A stretch of DNA of 64,000 nucleotides from CAYVQE01 sp964633205 (GTDB lineage: Bacteria > Myxococcota > B64-G9), in contig CAZWFN010000010.1 in assembly GCA_964633205.1 (NCBI GenBank), positions 5,061 to 69,060 on the forward strand. Direction: 5' to 3'. Position 1 is the first letter of the stretch; every line of letters begins with the position of its first letter. The notes beneath the pieces were generated by a model. It saw nothing but the letters and a program-made list of their open reading frames with translations, was not told the DNA's origin and searched no databases. This document shows, one piece after another, positions 1 through 8,409 of this stretch. The position numbers and the translations under genes were made by a program.

Positions 1-182
1 TCCGCCAGGGCCTGGGCCTTGGACAGCGCATTGCCGGCGAAGGTCTCGGCCTCTTCGGGCAGATCGACGCCTGGATCCAATCCGGCCTCGGCCATGGAGC
101 GCACCTGCACGCCCCGCGCCCCCAACAGCCGACGCACCTCGGCGATCTTGCCGGCGTTGGTCGATGCCACCACCAGGTTCAT
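1..182 (-). CDS. rdgB: XTP/dITP diphosphatase RdgB, N-terminal 60 residues (cut by window edge)
   Basis: Reading leftward from an ATG at 182-180, the product begins MNLVVASTNAGKIAEVRRLL, the N-terminus of the Ham1/RdgB family (nucleotide-binding SxNxGKxxE motif), and continues with the usual PEEAETFAGNALSKAQALA region that precedes the catalytic acidic residues. RdgB hydrolyses non-canonical purine nucleoside triphosphates (XTP, dITP, ITP) to monophosphates and so protects DNA from base mis-incorporation. Only the first third is in the window. Its ATG overlaps the TGA stop of the upstream amidase gene in an ATGA arrangement, so the two are probably translationally coupled. Family assignment is firm; completeness cannot be judged. 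Confidence 0.9.
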   Translation of the reverse strand, partial: MNLVVASTNAGKIAEVRRLLGARGVQVRSMAEAGLDPGVDLPEEAETFAGNALSKAQALA

Positions 183-1228
183 GGCCGCGAGACCTGCTGG
201 CCGTCGGGCGCCACCCGCTTGCGCTGCAACAGACGCCGGTAGTTGATCACCGCCATCCGCACCGCCTGGGCGATGCGACTCTGGGTTCGTTTGCGGCACA
301 GCGCACGCTCCTCGGCGGCGTTGGTCAAAAAACCGAGCTCCAGCAGCACCGACGGCATGCGGGTGCCGCGCAGCACCACGAAGTCGGCCTGCTTGACACC
401 CAGGTTGTCGAAGGGCAGCACCCGGGCCAGTTCCTGCTGCACCAAGTGGGCGAAGCGGCTGGAGTCGCGCAGCGTCTCGGCCCGGCGCATGTCGGCCAGG
501 ATGGACTGGACGTGGTCGCGGCTGGCCGGGCGCTTTTCGCGCTGGGGGGCGTTCTCGGCCCGGGCCACCCGGCGGGCCTCCTCATCGGATGCTTCGAGCG
601 AATGGAAGAATGTCTCGACGCCGCCGAAATCGGGACGCACGAAGGCGTTGGCGTGGACGCTGATGAACAGGTCGGCATCGAGCTGGTTGGCCAGGTCGAC
701 CCGGTCCCACAGCGAGATGTGCTCGTCGCGCTCGCGGGTCATGATCACCTGGACGCTGGGCAGTTGTTCGAGCAGGGTCTCGATGCGCTGCGCGATCCGC
801 AGCACCAGCCCCTTCTCCAGGGTGCCGGCCACCCCGCGGCAGCCCTCTTCCGACCCGCCGTGGCCCGGGTCGATGACCACCAGCAGGCGGTCGTCGTCGG
901 CCGGCGCGGGATCGGCCCGGGACCGCTGCCGCGACCAGGCTTGCGGCAGGCGACGGGCCAACTCTTCGCGGCTTGCCGCCGGCAACAAGGCGGGCACGAA
1001 ACTGCCGACAAAATGCAGCTCGCCTGGACAGATCGGTCCGATCATGCTCCCGACGAGGGCGTCGCGCACCTCCAGCGCCAGCCCGTCGGACAGCACCTCC
1101 ATCCGGACCGGCTGTCGGGACTCGGTCAGCGAAAGCCCCGGCGCAGCCGGCGCTGACGCGCCGGCCAATGCCGCTGCCGGCATCAGCGACCACAGCCCCA
1201 AGCAGGTCCGCAGCCAGCCGCTGAGCAT
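179..1228 (-). CDS. N-acetylmuramoyl-L-alanine amidase (Amidase_3), exported
   Basis: Cleaves the amide bond between MurNAc and the stem peptide during septum splitting or wall turnover. The chosen ATG at 1228 is preceded by GGAGGT at 6 nt and gives a signal peptide (MLSGWLRTCLGLWSLMPAAALAGA). A divergent region of about 120 residues precedes the Amidase_3 domain, whose zinc and catalytic motifs are visible: DPGHGG, the EKGL glutamate, SVHANA and the C-terminal LLELGFLTN glutamate. At 349 residues it is of normal size for AmiA/B/C-type enzymes. An in-frame upstream extension exists but would destroy the signal peptide and runs antisense into the neighbouring gene. It is co-transcribed with rdgB (4-nt overlap). 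Confidence 0.92.
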   Translation of the reverse strand: MLSGWLRTCLGLWSLMPAAALAGASAPAAPGLSLTESRQPVRMEVLSDGLALEVRDALVGSMIGPICPGELHFVGSFVPALLPAASREELARRLPQAWSRQRSRADPAPADDDRLLVVIDPGHGGSEEGCRGVAGTLEKGLVLRIAQRIETLLEQLPSVQVIMTRERDEHISLWDRVDLANQLDADLFISVHANAFVRPDFGGVETFFHSLEASDEEARRVARAENAPQREKRPASRDHVQSILADMRRAETLRDSSRFAHLVQQELARVLPFDNLGVKQADFVVLRGTRMPSVLLELGFLTNAAEERALCRKRTQSRIAQAVRMAVINYRRLLQRKRVAPDGQQVSRP

Positions 1229-1245
1229 GTCCACCTCCGGCCCAG

Positions 1246-1275
1246 ATGCTACCGGGGCCCGGATGGCCCGGGCAA
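1246..1275 (-). promoter_or_regulatory. Putative sigma-70-like promoter for the amidase-rdgB operon
   Basis: TTGCCC (1275-1270) and TAGCAT (1251-1246) on the minus strand with an 18-nt spacer, placing transcription start about 10 nt before the Shine-Dalgarno of the amidase gene. Sequence match only. Confidence 0.4.
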
Positions 1276-1294
1276 GTTTTTTTGCGATCCGGGC

Positions 1295-1323
1295 TTGCGT
1301 CGCGGCTCCCAATGTGGTATCCG
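1295..1323 (+). promoter_or_regulatory. Putative sigma-70-like promoter for the small basic protein gene
   Basis: TTGCGT (1295-1300), 17-nt spacer, TATCCG (1318-1323), about 40 nt before the ATG at 1365. The -10 match is weak. Confidence 0.3.
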
Positions 1324-1364
1324 TCAGCGCCCGTTTGTCAGCCTGGGCAGGGAGAGGAAGAACC

Positions 1365-1697
1365 ATGAGAAAAACCCCGTTGCAACAAGTCAAGGACCGA
1401 TTCGGCAGCAAGGACAAGCTGGTCAGCGAGCTGATGGGCCTGATGAAGCGGCCGTCCGATCTGACCAAGGATCAGTTCAAAAAGAAGCTGCTGGCCCAGT
1501 CCAACCAGAAGCTGTTGAACCTGCACACCCGGGAGAGCCGCATCAAGGAACGATTCGGCAACCGCGACAAGCTGATCGATTCACTGCTGCAGGCTGGCCA
1601 GGGCAAGAGCAAGAAGGAAGACAGCGGCTACCGGCTCCACCTGGAGAAGCGCACCAACGGCCAGCTGCTGGACATGGCCCGCCGCCACTCCCTGTAG
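1365..1697 (+). CDS. Small basic helical protein of unknown function (110 aa)
   Basis: Not recognised as a named family. The ATG at 1365 follows GGAGAGG at good spacing. The product is lysine/arginine-rich, lacks cysteines, signal peptide and membrane segments, and appears all-helical. It contains two similar segments: DRFGSKDKLVSELMGLM near residue 11 and ERFGNRDKLIDSLLQAGQG near residue 62, suggesting an internal duplication of a short (R/D)RFGxxDKLxxxLL unit. It is a single gene between divergent and convergent neighbours, so context says little. A nucleic-acid-binding or ribosome-associated role would be a guess from charge alone. Confidence 0.75.
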   Translation: MRKTPLQQVKDRFGSKDKLVSELMGLMKRPSDLTKDQFKKKLLAQSNQKLLNLHTRESRIKERFGNRDKLIDSLLQAGQGKSKKEDSGYRLHLEKRTNGQLLDMARRHSL

Positions 1698-1755
1698 GCC
1701 ACACTCGAGCCCCCCGCCCGAAGAGAGTGGGGTCCACGAAATCAATCGATCGGCG

Positions 1756-2862
1756 TCAAGGTCGAATTTTGCGCAGGGCGCGCTCGATGCTCTCGACGAA
1801 GCGCGGGTCGGACTCCGTTTTCAACAGATACTCCAGCGCCGGGATGGCCCGCGGATCTCCGGCGTCGCCGAGGGCGAACACGGCCCGGCGGCGCACGTAG
1901 GGGTCCTCGTGGCGCAGCAGATCCATCAAGGCGTCGACGGCCGTGCGGCCACCGTGGAGGCCCAGCAGTTGAATCGCCCGACTGCGCAACCGCTTGTCTT
2001 GCGAACCGAGCTGCCCGATCAGCGCCGGTATATCGAGCTGCTTCTTGAGCTCGCGCAACGCGGTGGCGGCTTCTTTTTTGACCTCGGGCACCACATCGGG
2101 CGCCACCAGCAAATCGGCCAGCGGCTCGATCAGGGCCGCTGAGCGCATCTCGCCCACCAGACGGGCGGCGGCGGCCTGGACCCGGTAGCGGTCGCGGCGT
2201 TCCAGGGCTTGGCGCAACAAGGCGATGCGTTGCTCTTCCGAGTAGCCGCGCAGCGCCACGATGGCCTTGTCGCGCACATCCTCGTCGCGATCGCCCAGCG
2301 CCAGCACCAGCGCCGACCGGGCCGCCGGCAGGTCCAGTTGGGCCAGCACCGCCACGGCCGCCGACCGCTCGCGCCGGTTGCTGCTGCTCAGCGCCGCGAT
2401 GTAATGATCGAGCGTCTCCTGCCCGGCCAGCTGCTCCAGGGCCCGCTGGGCTTCCTTGCGCACGAAGGGCTCTTCGTCGCCCAACAGCCCGAACAAAGGC
2501 TCGACCGCGTGGACCGCGGCCGGCAGCCCCAGGTTCCCCAAGGCCCGCGCGGCCGCGCCACGCACGACGTAGTTGTCGTCGCGCAGAGCCGAGCGCAGGG
2601 GCCGAACCGCACGGGCATCGCCCAGCCGGCCCAGCAACACCGCCGCCTTCAGTCTCACCTTGAAGCTGGAAGACTCTTCGAGCTTGGCGGCGAGGAAGGT
2701 GACCTTGTCTTCGGCCGCATCATCGACCGCCTGGACAGGGGCCGGCAGCATCAACACGGCGGACCACAACAGGCCCGCCAACACCAGCCAAGATGTGCGG
2801 TGGTTCTGCCGCGGCCGGGCCCGGACATCGCCAAAGATGACAGGTCTGGTTTCAATAGCCAT
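1756..2862 (-). CDS. Exported HEAT-repeat (PBS-lyase type) protein, 368 aa
   Basis: After a basic N-terminus of about 24 residues comes a hydrophobic segment ending in PAPVQA, read as a signal peptide. The rest is a solenoid of about nine 31-residue HEAT-like repeats with the recurrent pattern of VRxxAAxALGxLG...AVxxLxxLLxD (for example RLGDARAVRPLRSALRDD and ALGDAGDPRAIPALEYLLK). Such repeats form protein-protein scaffolds; no catalytic residues are evident. It is divergent to a second HEAT gene at 3012, sharing a 149-nt intergenic region with a promoter for each. The two proteins share a fold, not obvious close identity. Precise function is unknown. Confidence 0.88.
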   Translation of the reverse strand: MAIETRPVIFGDVRARPRQNHRTSWLVLAGLLWSAVLMLPAPVQAVDDAAEDKVTFLAAKLEESSSFKVRLKAAVLLGRLGDARAVRPLRSALRDDNYVVRGAAARALGNLGLPAAVHAVEPLFGLLGDEEPFVRKEAQRALEQLAGQETLDHYIAALSSSNRRERSAAVAVLAQLDLPAARSALVLALGDRDEDVRDKAIVALRGYSEEQRIALLRQALERRDRYRVQAAAARLVGEMRSAALIEPLADLLVAPDVVPEVKKEAATALRELKKQLDIPALIGQLGSQDKRLRSRAIQLLGLHGGRTAVDALMDLLRHEDPYVRRRAVFALGDAGDPRAIPALEYLLKTESDPRFVESIERALRKIRP

Positions 2863-2878
2863 TTAGATCCAGAGCGTT

Positions 2879-2906
2879 ATCATAGGCCACGGGTCTTGCC
2901 AAGCAA
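2879..2906 (-). promoter_or_regulatory. Putative promoter for the leftward HEAT gene
   Basis: TTGCTT (2906-2901) and TATGAT (2884-2879) with a 16-nt spacer on the minus strand, about 17 nt before the start codon at 2862. The leader would be very short. Confidence 0.4.
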
Positions 2907-2915
2907 TTTTTTCCG

Positions 2916-2945
2916 TTGACTAGTCGGCCCCTTCGGCGGTATGCA
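2916..2945 (+). promoter_or_regulatory. Putative promoter for the HEAT lipoprotein gene
   Basis: TTGACT (2916-2921), 18-nt spacer, TATGCA (2940-2945), giving a leader of about 60 nt before the GTG start at 3012. Confidence 0.45.
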
Positions 2946-3011
2946 CTGAGACGATCCGGAAATGGAAGCGTCTCGCGAATCACACCGTCCGCCCCCGAAT
3001 GGAGGTTGCCC

Positions 3012-4553
3012 GTGAAAATTCGAACCTTCTTGACAATGCTGACTCTCGCCGCATTCCTGGCGCCCGGCTGCCAGAAAAAATGCAAAAAAGACGATGAGTC
3101 GTCCTGTTGGATTGATGCGTTGCAGGATCCGGAGCAGGTCGAGGATGCCGTGGCCGAGCTCAAGAGCCGGAACGAGAAATCGGCCGAATCCGCCTTCCTG
3201 GAGGTGTTCAAGGCCAGCGCCGACCGGCCCAAAGTGCGCGAAGAAATCGCCGAGGCCTTCGAGGACTGGAAGACCGAGGCGGCTGTCGGGCCCATGATCG
3301 AGGCGATCGACTACACCGTCGGGCCCGACAAGGACGGGCGCAAGGCCAAGGCGTCCAACCGCGCCAACCAGAAGATCGCCTCGGCGCTCGGCGCCATCGG
3401 TGACAAGCGAGCGGTGGACCCCTTGCTGCGCTTGCTCAAGGTCACCAAGAACCCCTATGTCAAGCGTGCTGCCATCCGGGCGCTCGGCGAGTTGAAGGCC
3501 CAAAAGGCGGTCGATCCACTGTTGGCCATCCTCGAGGACAAGAACGACCACAAGACCATCCGAGCCAACGCGGTTCACGCCCTGGGCGAGATCGGCGATC
3601 CCAAGGTGGTGCCCCACCTGATCCGCGCGCTGTACCAGGAAAAGGCCTTCTTCTTCTCCCACGCCAACCTGGCGCTGGTGAAGATCGGCGAGCCGGCCGT
3701 GGAGCCGCTGATCGAGACCATGAAGGGCGAGAATGCCGATATCCGCCGCATGCTCGAGGGCAACGTCGAAGTGCTCAAAGGCGCCCTGGAGGCCAATGCG
3801 GCCCAGGTTCTCGGCGACATCGGCTCGAAAAAGGCGGTCGGGCCGCTGCTGGACATGATCGAAGAAGTCTCCAAGTGGGAGAGTGCCAACAAGCTGATCG
3901 TCATGACGCGCCTGATCGCGGCGCTGGGCGACATCGGCGCCAGCGAGGCCATCGAGCCGATCACCTCCAGCTACCTCAAGACCGAGTTCTGGGACGTCAA
4001 TACGGTGGTGGCCACCGCGCTGACGTTCATCGGCGACCGCTCGGTGGTCGACAAGCTGATCGAGGTGGCGACCGAGGCCGAGATGCATCCCCGAGCGCGG
4101 GTGCCGCTGATCGAGGCCATCGGCAATCTGGGCACCGACGAGCACCTGCCGGCGGTCGAAAAGCTGGAAAAAAAATACAAGGACCGCAAGTTGAGCGAGG
4201 CCATCGCCAAGACGCTCAACCGCCTGAAGGCCTATGCCAGCTGCAAGCAGAAGGTGTCCTGCTGGATCGACAAGCTCGAGGCCGACAAGGCCGAGGTGCG
4301 GGAGAAAGCCGCCTACGAGCTGGGCCAGCTGGGTGAGGAAAAAGCCATCGAGCCGCTGATCGAGGCGGCCGACGATCCCAGCGAGCTGGTCCGCTGGGGC
4401 GTCATCTTCGCTTTCACCAAGCTCGACTCCAAGAAGCCGATCCCCGCGCTGGAGGAGCTGGTCTACGAGAAGGAGAGGGGCAGCCCGCGGTTCAAGGTGG
4501 TCAACAGCAAGTACAAGCGGCTGATCGCCCGTCTGAAGCGCACCGGGAAGTAA
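3012..4553 (+). CDS. HEAT-repeat lipoprotein, 513 aa
   Basis: The GTG at 3012 is chosen because GGAGGT lies 5 nt upstream (3001-3006) and it begins a classical lipoprotein signal (MKIRTFLTMLTLAAFLAPGC, modified Cys 20). The mature part starts with a short KKCKKDDESSCW segment and then carries a long HEAT array (roughly residues 60-400) with units such as GDKRAVDPLLRLLK and GDPKVVPHLIRALYQ, followed by a second Cys-containing linker (CKQKVSCWIDKLE, near residue 415) that echoes the N-terminal SSCWIDALQ and two or three further repeats. The paired CxxxxSCWID motifs suggest two solenoid blocks each opened by the same small module. It is probably a surface or periplasmic scaffold; no enzyme signature. 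Confidence 0.88.
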   Translation: MKIRTFLTMLTLAAFLAPGCQKKCKKDDESSCWIDALQDPEQVEDAVAELKSRNEKSAESAFLEVFKASADRPKVREEIAEAFEDWKTEAAVGPMIEAIDYTVGPDKDGRKAKASNRANQKIASALGAIGDKRAVDPLLRLLKVTKNPYVKRAAIRALGELKAQKAVDPLLAILEDKNDHKTIRANAVHALGEIGDPKVVPHLIRALYQEKAFFFSHANLALVKIGEPAVEPLIETMKGENADIRRMLEGNVEVLKGALEANAAQVLGDIGSKKAVGPLLDMIEEVSKWESANKLIVMTRLIAALGDIGASEAIEPITSSYLKTEFWDVNTVVATALTFIGDRSVVDKLIEVATEAEMHPRARVPLIEAIGNLGTDEHLPAVEKLEKKYKDRKLSEAIAKTLNRLKAYASCKQKVSCWIDKLEADKAEVREKAAYELGQLGEEKAIEPLIEAADDPSELVRWGVIFAFTKLDSKKPIPALEELVYEKERGSPRFKVVNSKYKRLIARLKRTGK

Positions 4554-4580
4554 GTCGGCTGCCCCGGCTTCGAGCCCGCC

Positions 4581-5909
4581 TCACAGCAGCACGAACTCGT
4601 CGTCACCGATAAAATCGGTCTCGGTCATCAGCCGCGCCGTCTCGCGCAAGCGCTCTTGCGAAATCTGCCGCAAGCTGCGCTCCAACTCGGGATTGGCCGC
4701 CAGGTACGACTTGAACTGCTTGCGCGACAGGAACAACAGCTCGGCATCGGTGCCGGCGATGACGGTGGCGGTGGTGTCGGCGTCCTCGAGCAGGGCGATC
4801 TCGCCGAACACGTCTCCGACCCGCAACAAGGCCAACGGCACCAGGATGTCGCCTTCGCGCTTCTTGACCTCCACCTCGCCCCGGGCCACGATGAACAAGC
4901 CCAGCCCGGGCTGGCCCTCCTCGATGATGACCTTGCCCTTGGGCACCGCGGTGGAGACGAACAGGTCGAGCAGGGTGTGGCGATCGGCCGCCGGCAGCGA
5001 CCGGAAAACCGCCGATAGCGCCATCAGATTCTTGAGCATGCGTTGGCGCGTGAACCGTTTCAGCGCCCGGGCCACGCTGGCCAGCTGGTGGGCCTCGCGC
5101 TCGAGGTCGGCCCGCTTGAGCTCGAGCAGATCCAGGTGGGTCATGGCCCGCACGGTCGCCGATCGCGGCTCGTCCGACATCAGGGCCATCTCGCCGAACA
5201 CGGCCCCATCGCCGAGCCGCGCCAACACCAACCGCTCATCACCGACCCGCTTGCTCACCTCGACCCGGCCGCGGGCGAGCAGGTAGAACGCCGTGCCCGG
5301 ATCTCCCTCGCCCAGCACCACCCCATCACCGGCGAAACGGCGAACCTGCAGATCGCGCAGCACGACGGCGAAGGCTTCCTCGGGCAGCTGTGAGAACAGG
5401 GGGATGGCCGGCAAGCGCTCCGGATACTGGTCGAGCCCCTTGTCCTCGCGGGCCATCTGCGCCGCCAGTTGCGACAGGGCCTGGCCCTGCAGGTCGATCA
5501 CCCGATCGACATTGCGCCCGGCCTCGGTCAGCTCGACCGCATCCAACTGGACCATGGGCGGCGGCCCGATCTGATGGGACACCCGATCCGACTCCACCGA
5601 GTAGAGGTGGGTCAACACCTCGAGCACCGACTGGTAGCTCTGCTCGAAGGCGGTCAACATCTTGATGGCTACGATGGCCAACAGTGGATAGCCGGCCTTG
5701 GTGAAATGCCAGGCGATCAGCTTGTAGACCTCGACCGCTTCGTCCACCCGACCCTGCTTGAGCAGGATATCTCCGATCTTCATCCGCGCTTCGTAGCTCT
5801 CCGGTGCGCCTTGCAAAATGGCGATGCATCGCCGCAGGGCGCGGTCCCAGTCTTGCTGGTCGAAAGCGGCAACGGCCTGCTGCCATAGATCGGCGAGCGT
5901 CTTGGGCAT
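4581..5909 (-). CDS. TPR protein with two cyclic-nucleotide-binding (CRP-type) domains, no DNA-binding domain
   Basis: The start at 5909 is favoured by GGAGGT 6 nt upstream; an ATG nine codons earlier has no such site. Residues 1-110 look like tetratricopeptide repeats (RALRRCIAILQGAPESYEAR, ILLKQGRVDEAVEVYK). Two cNMP-binding beta-rolls follow, near residues 160-265 and 285-410. The first phosphate-binding cassette is canonical (FGEMALMSDEPRSATV, with the ligand-binding Arg); the second (FGEIALLEDADTTATV) lacks that Arg, so only the first is likely to bind cAMP or cGMP in the usual way. No helix-turn-helix, kinase or channel follows, so it is a cytoplasmic adaptor-like sensor. The gene is divergent to trmB. 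Confidence 0.88.
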   Translation of the reverse strand: MPKTLADLWQQAVAAFDQQDWDRALRRCIAILQGAPESYEARMKIGDILLKQGRVDEAVEVYKLIAWHFTKAGYPLLAIVAIKMLTAFEQSYQSVLEVLTHLYSVESDRVSHQIGPPPMVQLDAVELTEAGRNVDRVIDLQGQALSQLAAQMAREDKGLDQYPERLPAIPLFSQLPEEAFAVVLRDLQVRRFAGDGVVLGEGDPGTAFYLLARGRVEVSKRVGDERLVLARLGDGAVFGEMALMSDEPRSATVRAMTHLDLLELKRADLEREAHQLASVARALKRFTRQRMLKNLMALSAVFRSLPAADRHTLLDLFVSTAVPKGKVIIEEGQPGLGLFIVARGEVEVKKREGDILVPLALLRVGDVFGEIALLEDADTTATVIAGTDAELLFLSRKQFKSYLAANPELERSLRQISQERLRETARLMTETDFIGDDEFVLL

Positions 5910-5937
5910 GTCGACCTCCGATCGAGGGTGTGCCATC

Positions 5938-5966
5938 TTGACAGCTCCATTCGGCGCCTATACCAT
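5938..5966 (+). promoter_or_regulatory. Putative sigma-70-like promoter for trmB-lpxH
   Basis: Perfect TTGACA (5938-5943), 17-nt spacer, TACCAT (5961-5966), about 38 nt before the ATG at 6004. Confidence 0.55.
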
Positions 5967-6003
5967 CGCGGCGCCGCACCCGAGGGCACGCTGAGAACGC
6001 CCC

Positions 6004-6639
6004 ATGATACACCAAGTCTTTCGGAGACCGCCAACCGTGTTGCCGCTGATGCGTTGCCGCCCGGCTCATCGCCCACCTCGGCCCCCCGACTGGAGCCGCG
6101 CCTTCGGCCGCCGACTGGCGCTGGAGGTCGACCTCGGCTGCGGTCGCGGCCACTACGCCCTGGCGCGGGCCCGGTCGGCGCCGGACAGCGGCGTGGTGGC
6201 CATCGACACCCGCGACAAGTGGATTCGCGAGATCCGACAACGGGCCCGGGTGGAGGAGCTGGCCAACCTGCGTGCCCTGCGTTGCGACGCCAAGGTGGAT
6301 CTGCCGCTGCTGTTCGGCCCGGCCACGGTCAGCGGCTTCACCGTGCTGCATCCGGATCCCTGGTGGAAGAAACGCCACCGCAAACGACGCCTGATCCAGC
6401 CCGAGCTGGTCTCCCTGCTGGCCGCATTGCTCGTGCCCGGGGGCTGGATCTTCATCCAGTCGGACGTCCCGGATCTGACCCGCCAAATGGCCCGCGCGTT
6501 CGACGCCGAGCCGGCCCTGACGGCCCACGACCCGGAAGCCATCCTGCACGGACACCTCGGCGGTTTGCAGTCGCACCGCGCCCGGCGCTGTGCCGAGCTC
6601 GGCATTCCCATCCAGCGGTTGGCATACCGCCGCCCATGA
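6004..6639 (+). CDS. trmB: tRNA (guanine-N7-)-methyltransferase TrmB
   Basis: Forms m7G46 in the variable loop of tRNAs using S-adenosylmethionine. The SAM-binding motif EVDLGCGRGHYAL is near residue 40, the acidic post-motif AIDTRDKWIRE near residue 66, and the family signature HPDPWWKKRHRKRRL near residue 115 (usual form DPWPKKRHxKRRL). At 211 residues it is normal in length for TrmB. The ATG at 6004 gives a short proline-rich N-terminal extension; a GTG/ATG slightly downstream could also serve. The stop TGA overlaps the ATG of the next gene (ATGA), so translation is probably coupled. Confidence 0.9.
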   Translation: MIHQVFRRPPTVLPLMRCRPAHRPPRPPDWSRAFGRRLALEVDLGCGRGHYALARARSAPDSGVVAIDTRDKWIREIRQRARVEELANLRALRCDAKVDLPLLFGPATVSGFTVLHPDPWWKKRHRKRRLIQPELVSLLAALLVPGGWIFIQSDVPDLTRQMARAFDAEPALTAHDPEAILHGHLGGLQSHRARRCAELGIPIQRLAYRRP

Positions 6640-7382
6640 ACGACGCAGCCTGCTGCCTGGCGTTGGCCGATGCCCACCTGCGCGGTCGGTCCGATGCAGC
6701 CCAGTCGCTGATGGTCGCTTTCCTCGATCGCTGGCGGCAACGCTGCAGCCACCTGGTCATACTAGGTGACTTCTTCGAATACCTGGCCGGCCGCAACCGC
6801 AGAGCCGAGCACGAGTACCGGCCCGTACTCACGGCCATCGCCCGCTTCGCGGTGACCGACTACATCGAAGGCAACCACGACTTCGATCTGAGCGGCGGTA
6901 TCCCCGGGCTTGAGCGGGTGCGCCTCCACCCGGTGCCGGTCTCGCTCGACTTGCTGGGGCTGCGTTGCCGCCTGCTGCATGGCGATCGGGCCGATGCGAC
7001 CGACTGGGCATCGCGCGGTCTGCGCGCCGCGCTGCAATCCCGGCCGCTGCGCTGGCTGCGCGATGAGTGGCTGCCCCAGGGGCCACTGTTTCGGTTCGCG
7101 CTGGCCTTTGCCGAGGCCAGCCGGCGCCATCGGCTGACCTTGCGCCGCCAGGAGGCGGACGCGACCCGGCAGCTGGCGCTGGCCCAGCTGCGCGCCGGGC
7201 GGGCCACGGCCGTCCTGTTCGGCCACACCCACCACAGCCTGCTGGAGCGTCACCGCGACGGTCTACTGCTCAACCCCGGCGCTGCTCGACCGGGTGGCTC
7301 CTTCCTGTTGCTCCACCCCGACCGGGCCGAACTGCGCCGATGGCCGGATGCCGACCTGCTGGAGCAGCTGTCGATCCGGTGA
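6636..7382 (+). CDS. lpxH: LpxH-like calcineurin-type metallophosphoesterase (probable UDP-2,3-diacylglucosamine diphosphatase)
   Basis: All five metallophosphoesterase blocks are visible: ADAHL (DxH) near residue 11, LGDFFEY near 43, GNHDFD near 74, HGDR near 109 and FGHTHHS near 190, with the GD-FFE form and the order typical of LpxH, which removes UMP from UDP-2,3-diacyl-GlcN to give lipid X in lipid A synthesis. Classical LpxH has GNRDF where this protein has GNHDF, so a related phosphoesterase of the same superfamily cannot be excluded. Length (248 aa) fits LpxH. It starts inside the trmB stop codon and ends one base before the convergent UbiA-family gene. Confidence 0.72.
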   Translation: MNDAACCLALADAHLRGRSDAAQSLMVAFLDRWRQRCSHLVILGDFFEYLAGRNRRAEHEYRPVLTAIARFAVTDYIEGNHDFDLSGGIPGLERVRLHPVPVSLDLLGLRCRLLHGDRADATDWASRGLRAALQSRPLRWLRDEWLPQGPLFRFALAFAEASRRHRLTLRRQEADATRQLALAQLRAGRATAVLFGHTHHSLLERHRDGLLLNPGAARPGGSFLLLHPDRAELRRWPDADLLEQLSIR

Positions 7383-7383
7383 C

Positions 7384-8256
7384 TCAGATAACGTCGTACA
7401 GGGCGATCACGATCACCAGCACCCAGACCGCCAGGTTGATCATGGATGGCAAGTCGGTGACCAGGGACTCGGTCGGTGGCCGATCGCGACGCGCCGCGAC
7501 CAGCCGCAGGTAGCGCCACATGCCAAACGCCGGAAAAGGAAGGCTGAACAACAGCTGGTGGCCGCCGAACTTGGCCACCGTGCCGGGGGCCACCGTGTAG
7601 GCCAGATAGGCCACCAGGGTCACGGCCGCGGTGGCCCACTCGGCGATGCGCAAGGAACTGCGGCTGTAGCCCGCCAGCGCCGGACGGGTCCGGCTGGTGC
7701 CGCCGGCCAGGGTCTCCAACTCATGCCGCCGTTTGCCGAAGCCGAGCAAACAGGCCAGAAAAAACGTGCAGGCGACCAACCAGGCCGAAAAGACGACACC
7801 GATGGCCACGGCACCGCCGACCACCCGCAACACGAAACCCAGGGCAATGGAAATCACGTCCAGAAAAGCCACCCGTTTGATGACCGTCGAGTAGAGCACG
7901 TTCAGCCCGAGGTAGCCGGCGCAGACCAGCCCGAACGCCGGCCGCAGCCAAAACGCGCCGACCAACCCACCGCCGCCGAGCACCACGGCCCCCGCCAAAG
8001 CCGCCGCCGGCCGAATGCGGCCGGCAGCCACAGGCCGGGTCGCCTTGAGCGGGTGGGCCCGATCGCGTTCGGCATCCAGCACATCGTTGAGGGCATAGAC
8101 ACTGGAGCTGATGGCGCAGAACAGAGCCGCAGCCGCCAGCGCCGACCATGCCAGTTGCAGGTCGAACAGGTGCTGGGCGAACAGCAGTGGCGCCAGCACG
8201 AACAGGTTCTTGATCCAGTGTGCCGGGCGCAGGATACGGAGCCAATCGGACAGCAT
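7384..8256 (-). CDS. UbiA-family prenyltransferase, decaprenyl-phosphate phosphoribosyltransferase-like
   Basis: Polytopic membrane protein with about eight or nine predicted helices. The first aspartate motif reads NDVLDAERDRAHPLKATRP (near residue 58), the NDxxDxxxDRxHPxKxxRP form that is characteristic of the branch including mycobacterial DPPR synthase (UbiA/Rv3806c), which transfers phosphoribose from PRPP to polyprenyl phosphate; other UbiA enzymes make quinones or haem. The second motif region near residue 175 is LLGFGKRRHELE. An ATG at 8256 and a GTG directly before it at 8259 are both possible starts, with AAGGA upstream. It is a single gene, convergent with lpxH. Substrate is inferred from the motif only. 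Confidence 0.8.
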   Translation of the reverse strand: MLSDWLRILRPAHWIKNLFVLAPLLFAQHLFDLQLAWSALAAAALFCAISSSVYALNDVLDAERDRAHPLKATRPVAAGRIRPAAALAGAVVLGGGGLVGAFWLRPAFGLVCAGYLGLNVLYSTVIKRVAFLDVISIALGFVLRVVGGAVAIGVVFSAWLVACTFFLACLLGFGKRRHELETLAGGTSRTRPALAGYSRSSLRIAEWATAAVTLVAYLAYTVAPGTVAKFGGHQLLFSLPFPAFGMWRYLRLVAARRDRPPTESLVTDLPSMINLAVWVLVIVIALYDVI

Positions 8257-8343
8257 CACCCGCTCGGTCTATCCTTATCGCGCCGCGAAGTCAAACGCCG
8301 AGCCGAGGCGAGCGAAGTCGATTTCTTTCTTTATTCCAAATAC

Positions 8344-8372
8344 TTGACATTCAATCAGCAATCCCCTATCTT
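8344..8372 (+). promoter_or_regulatory. Sigma-70-like promoter
   Basis: Perfect TTGACA (8344-8349), optimal 17-nt spacer and TATCTT (8367-8372) in a local AT-rich patch, 37 nt before the ATG at 8410. It is among the best consensus matches in the window. Confidence 0.65.
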
Positions 8373-8409
8373 GACCGGTGGCTAAAAGCGGCTGACGGAA
8401 GGGATTGCC

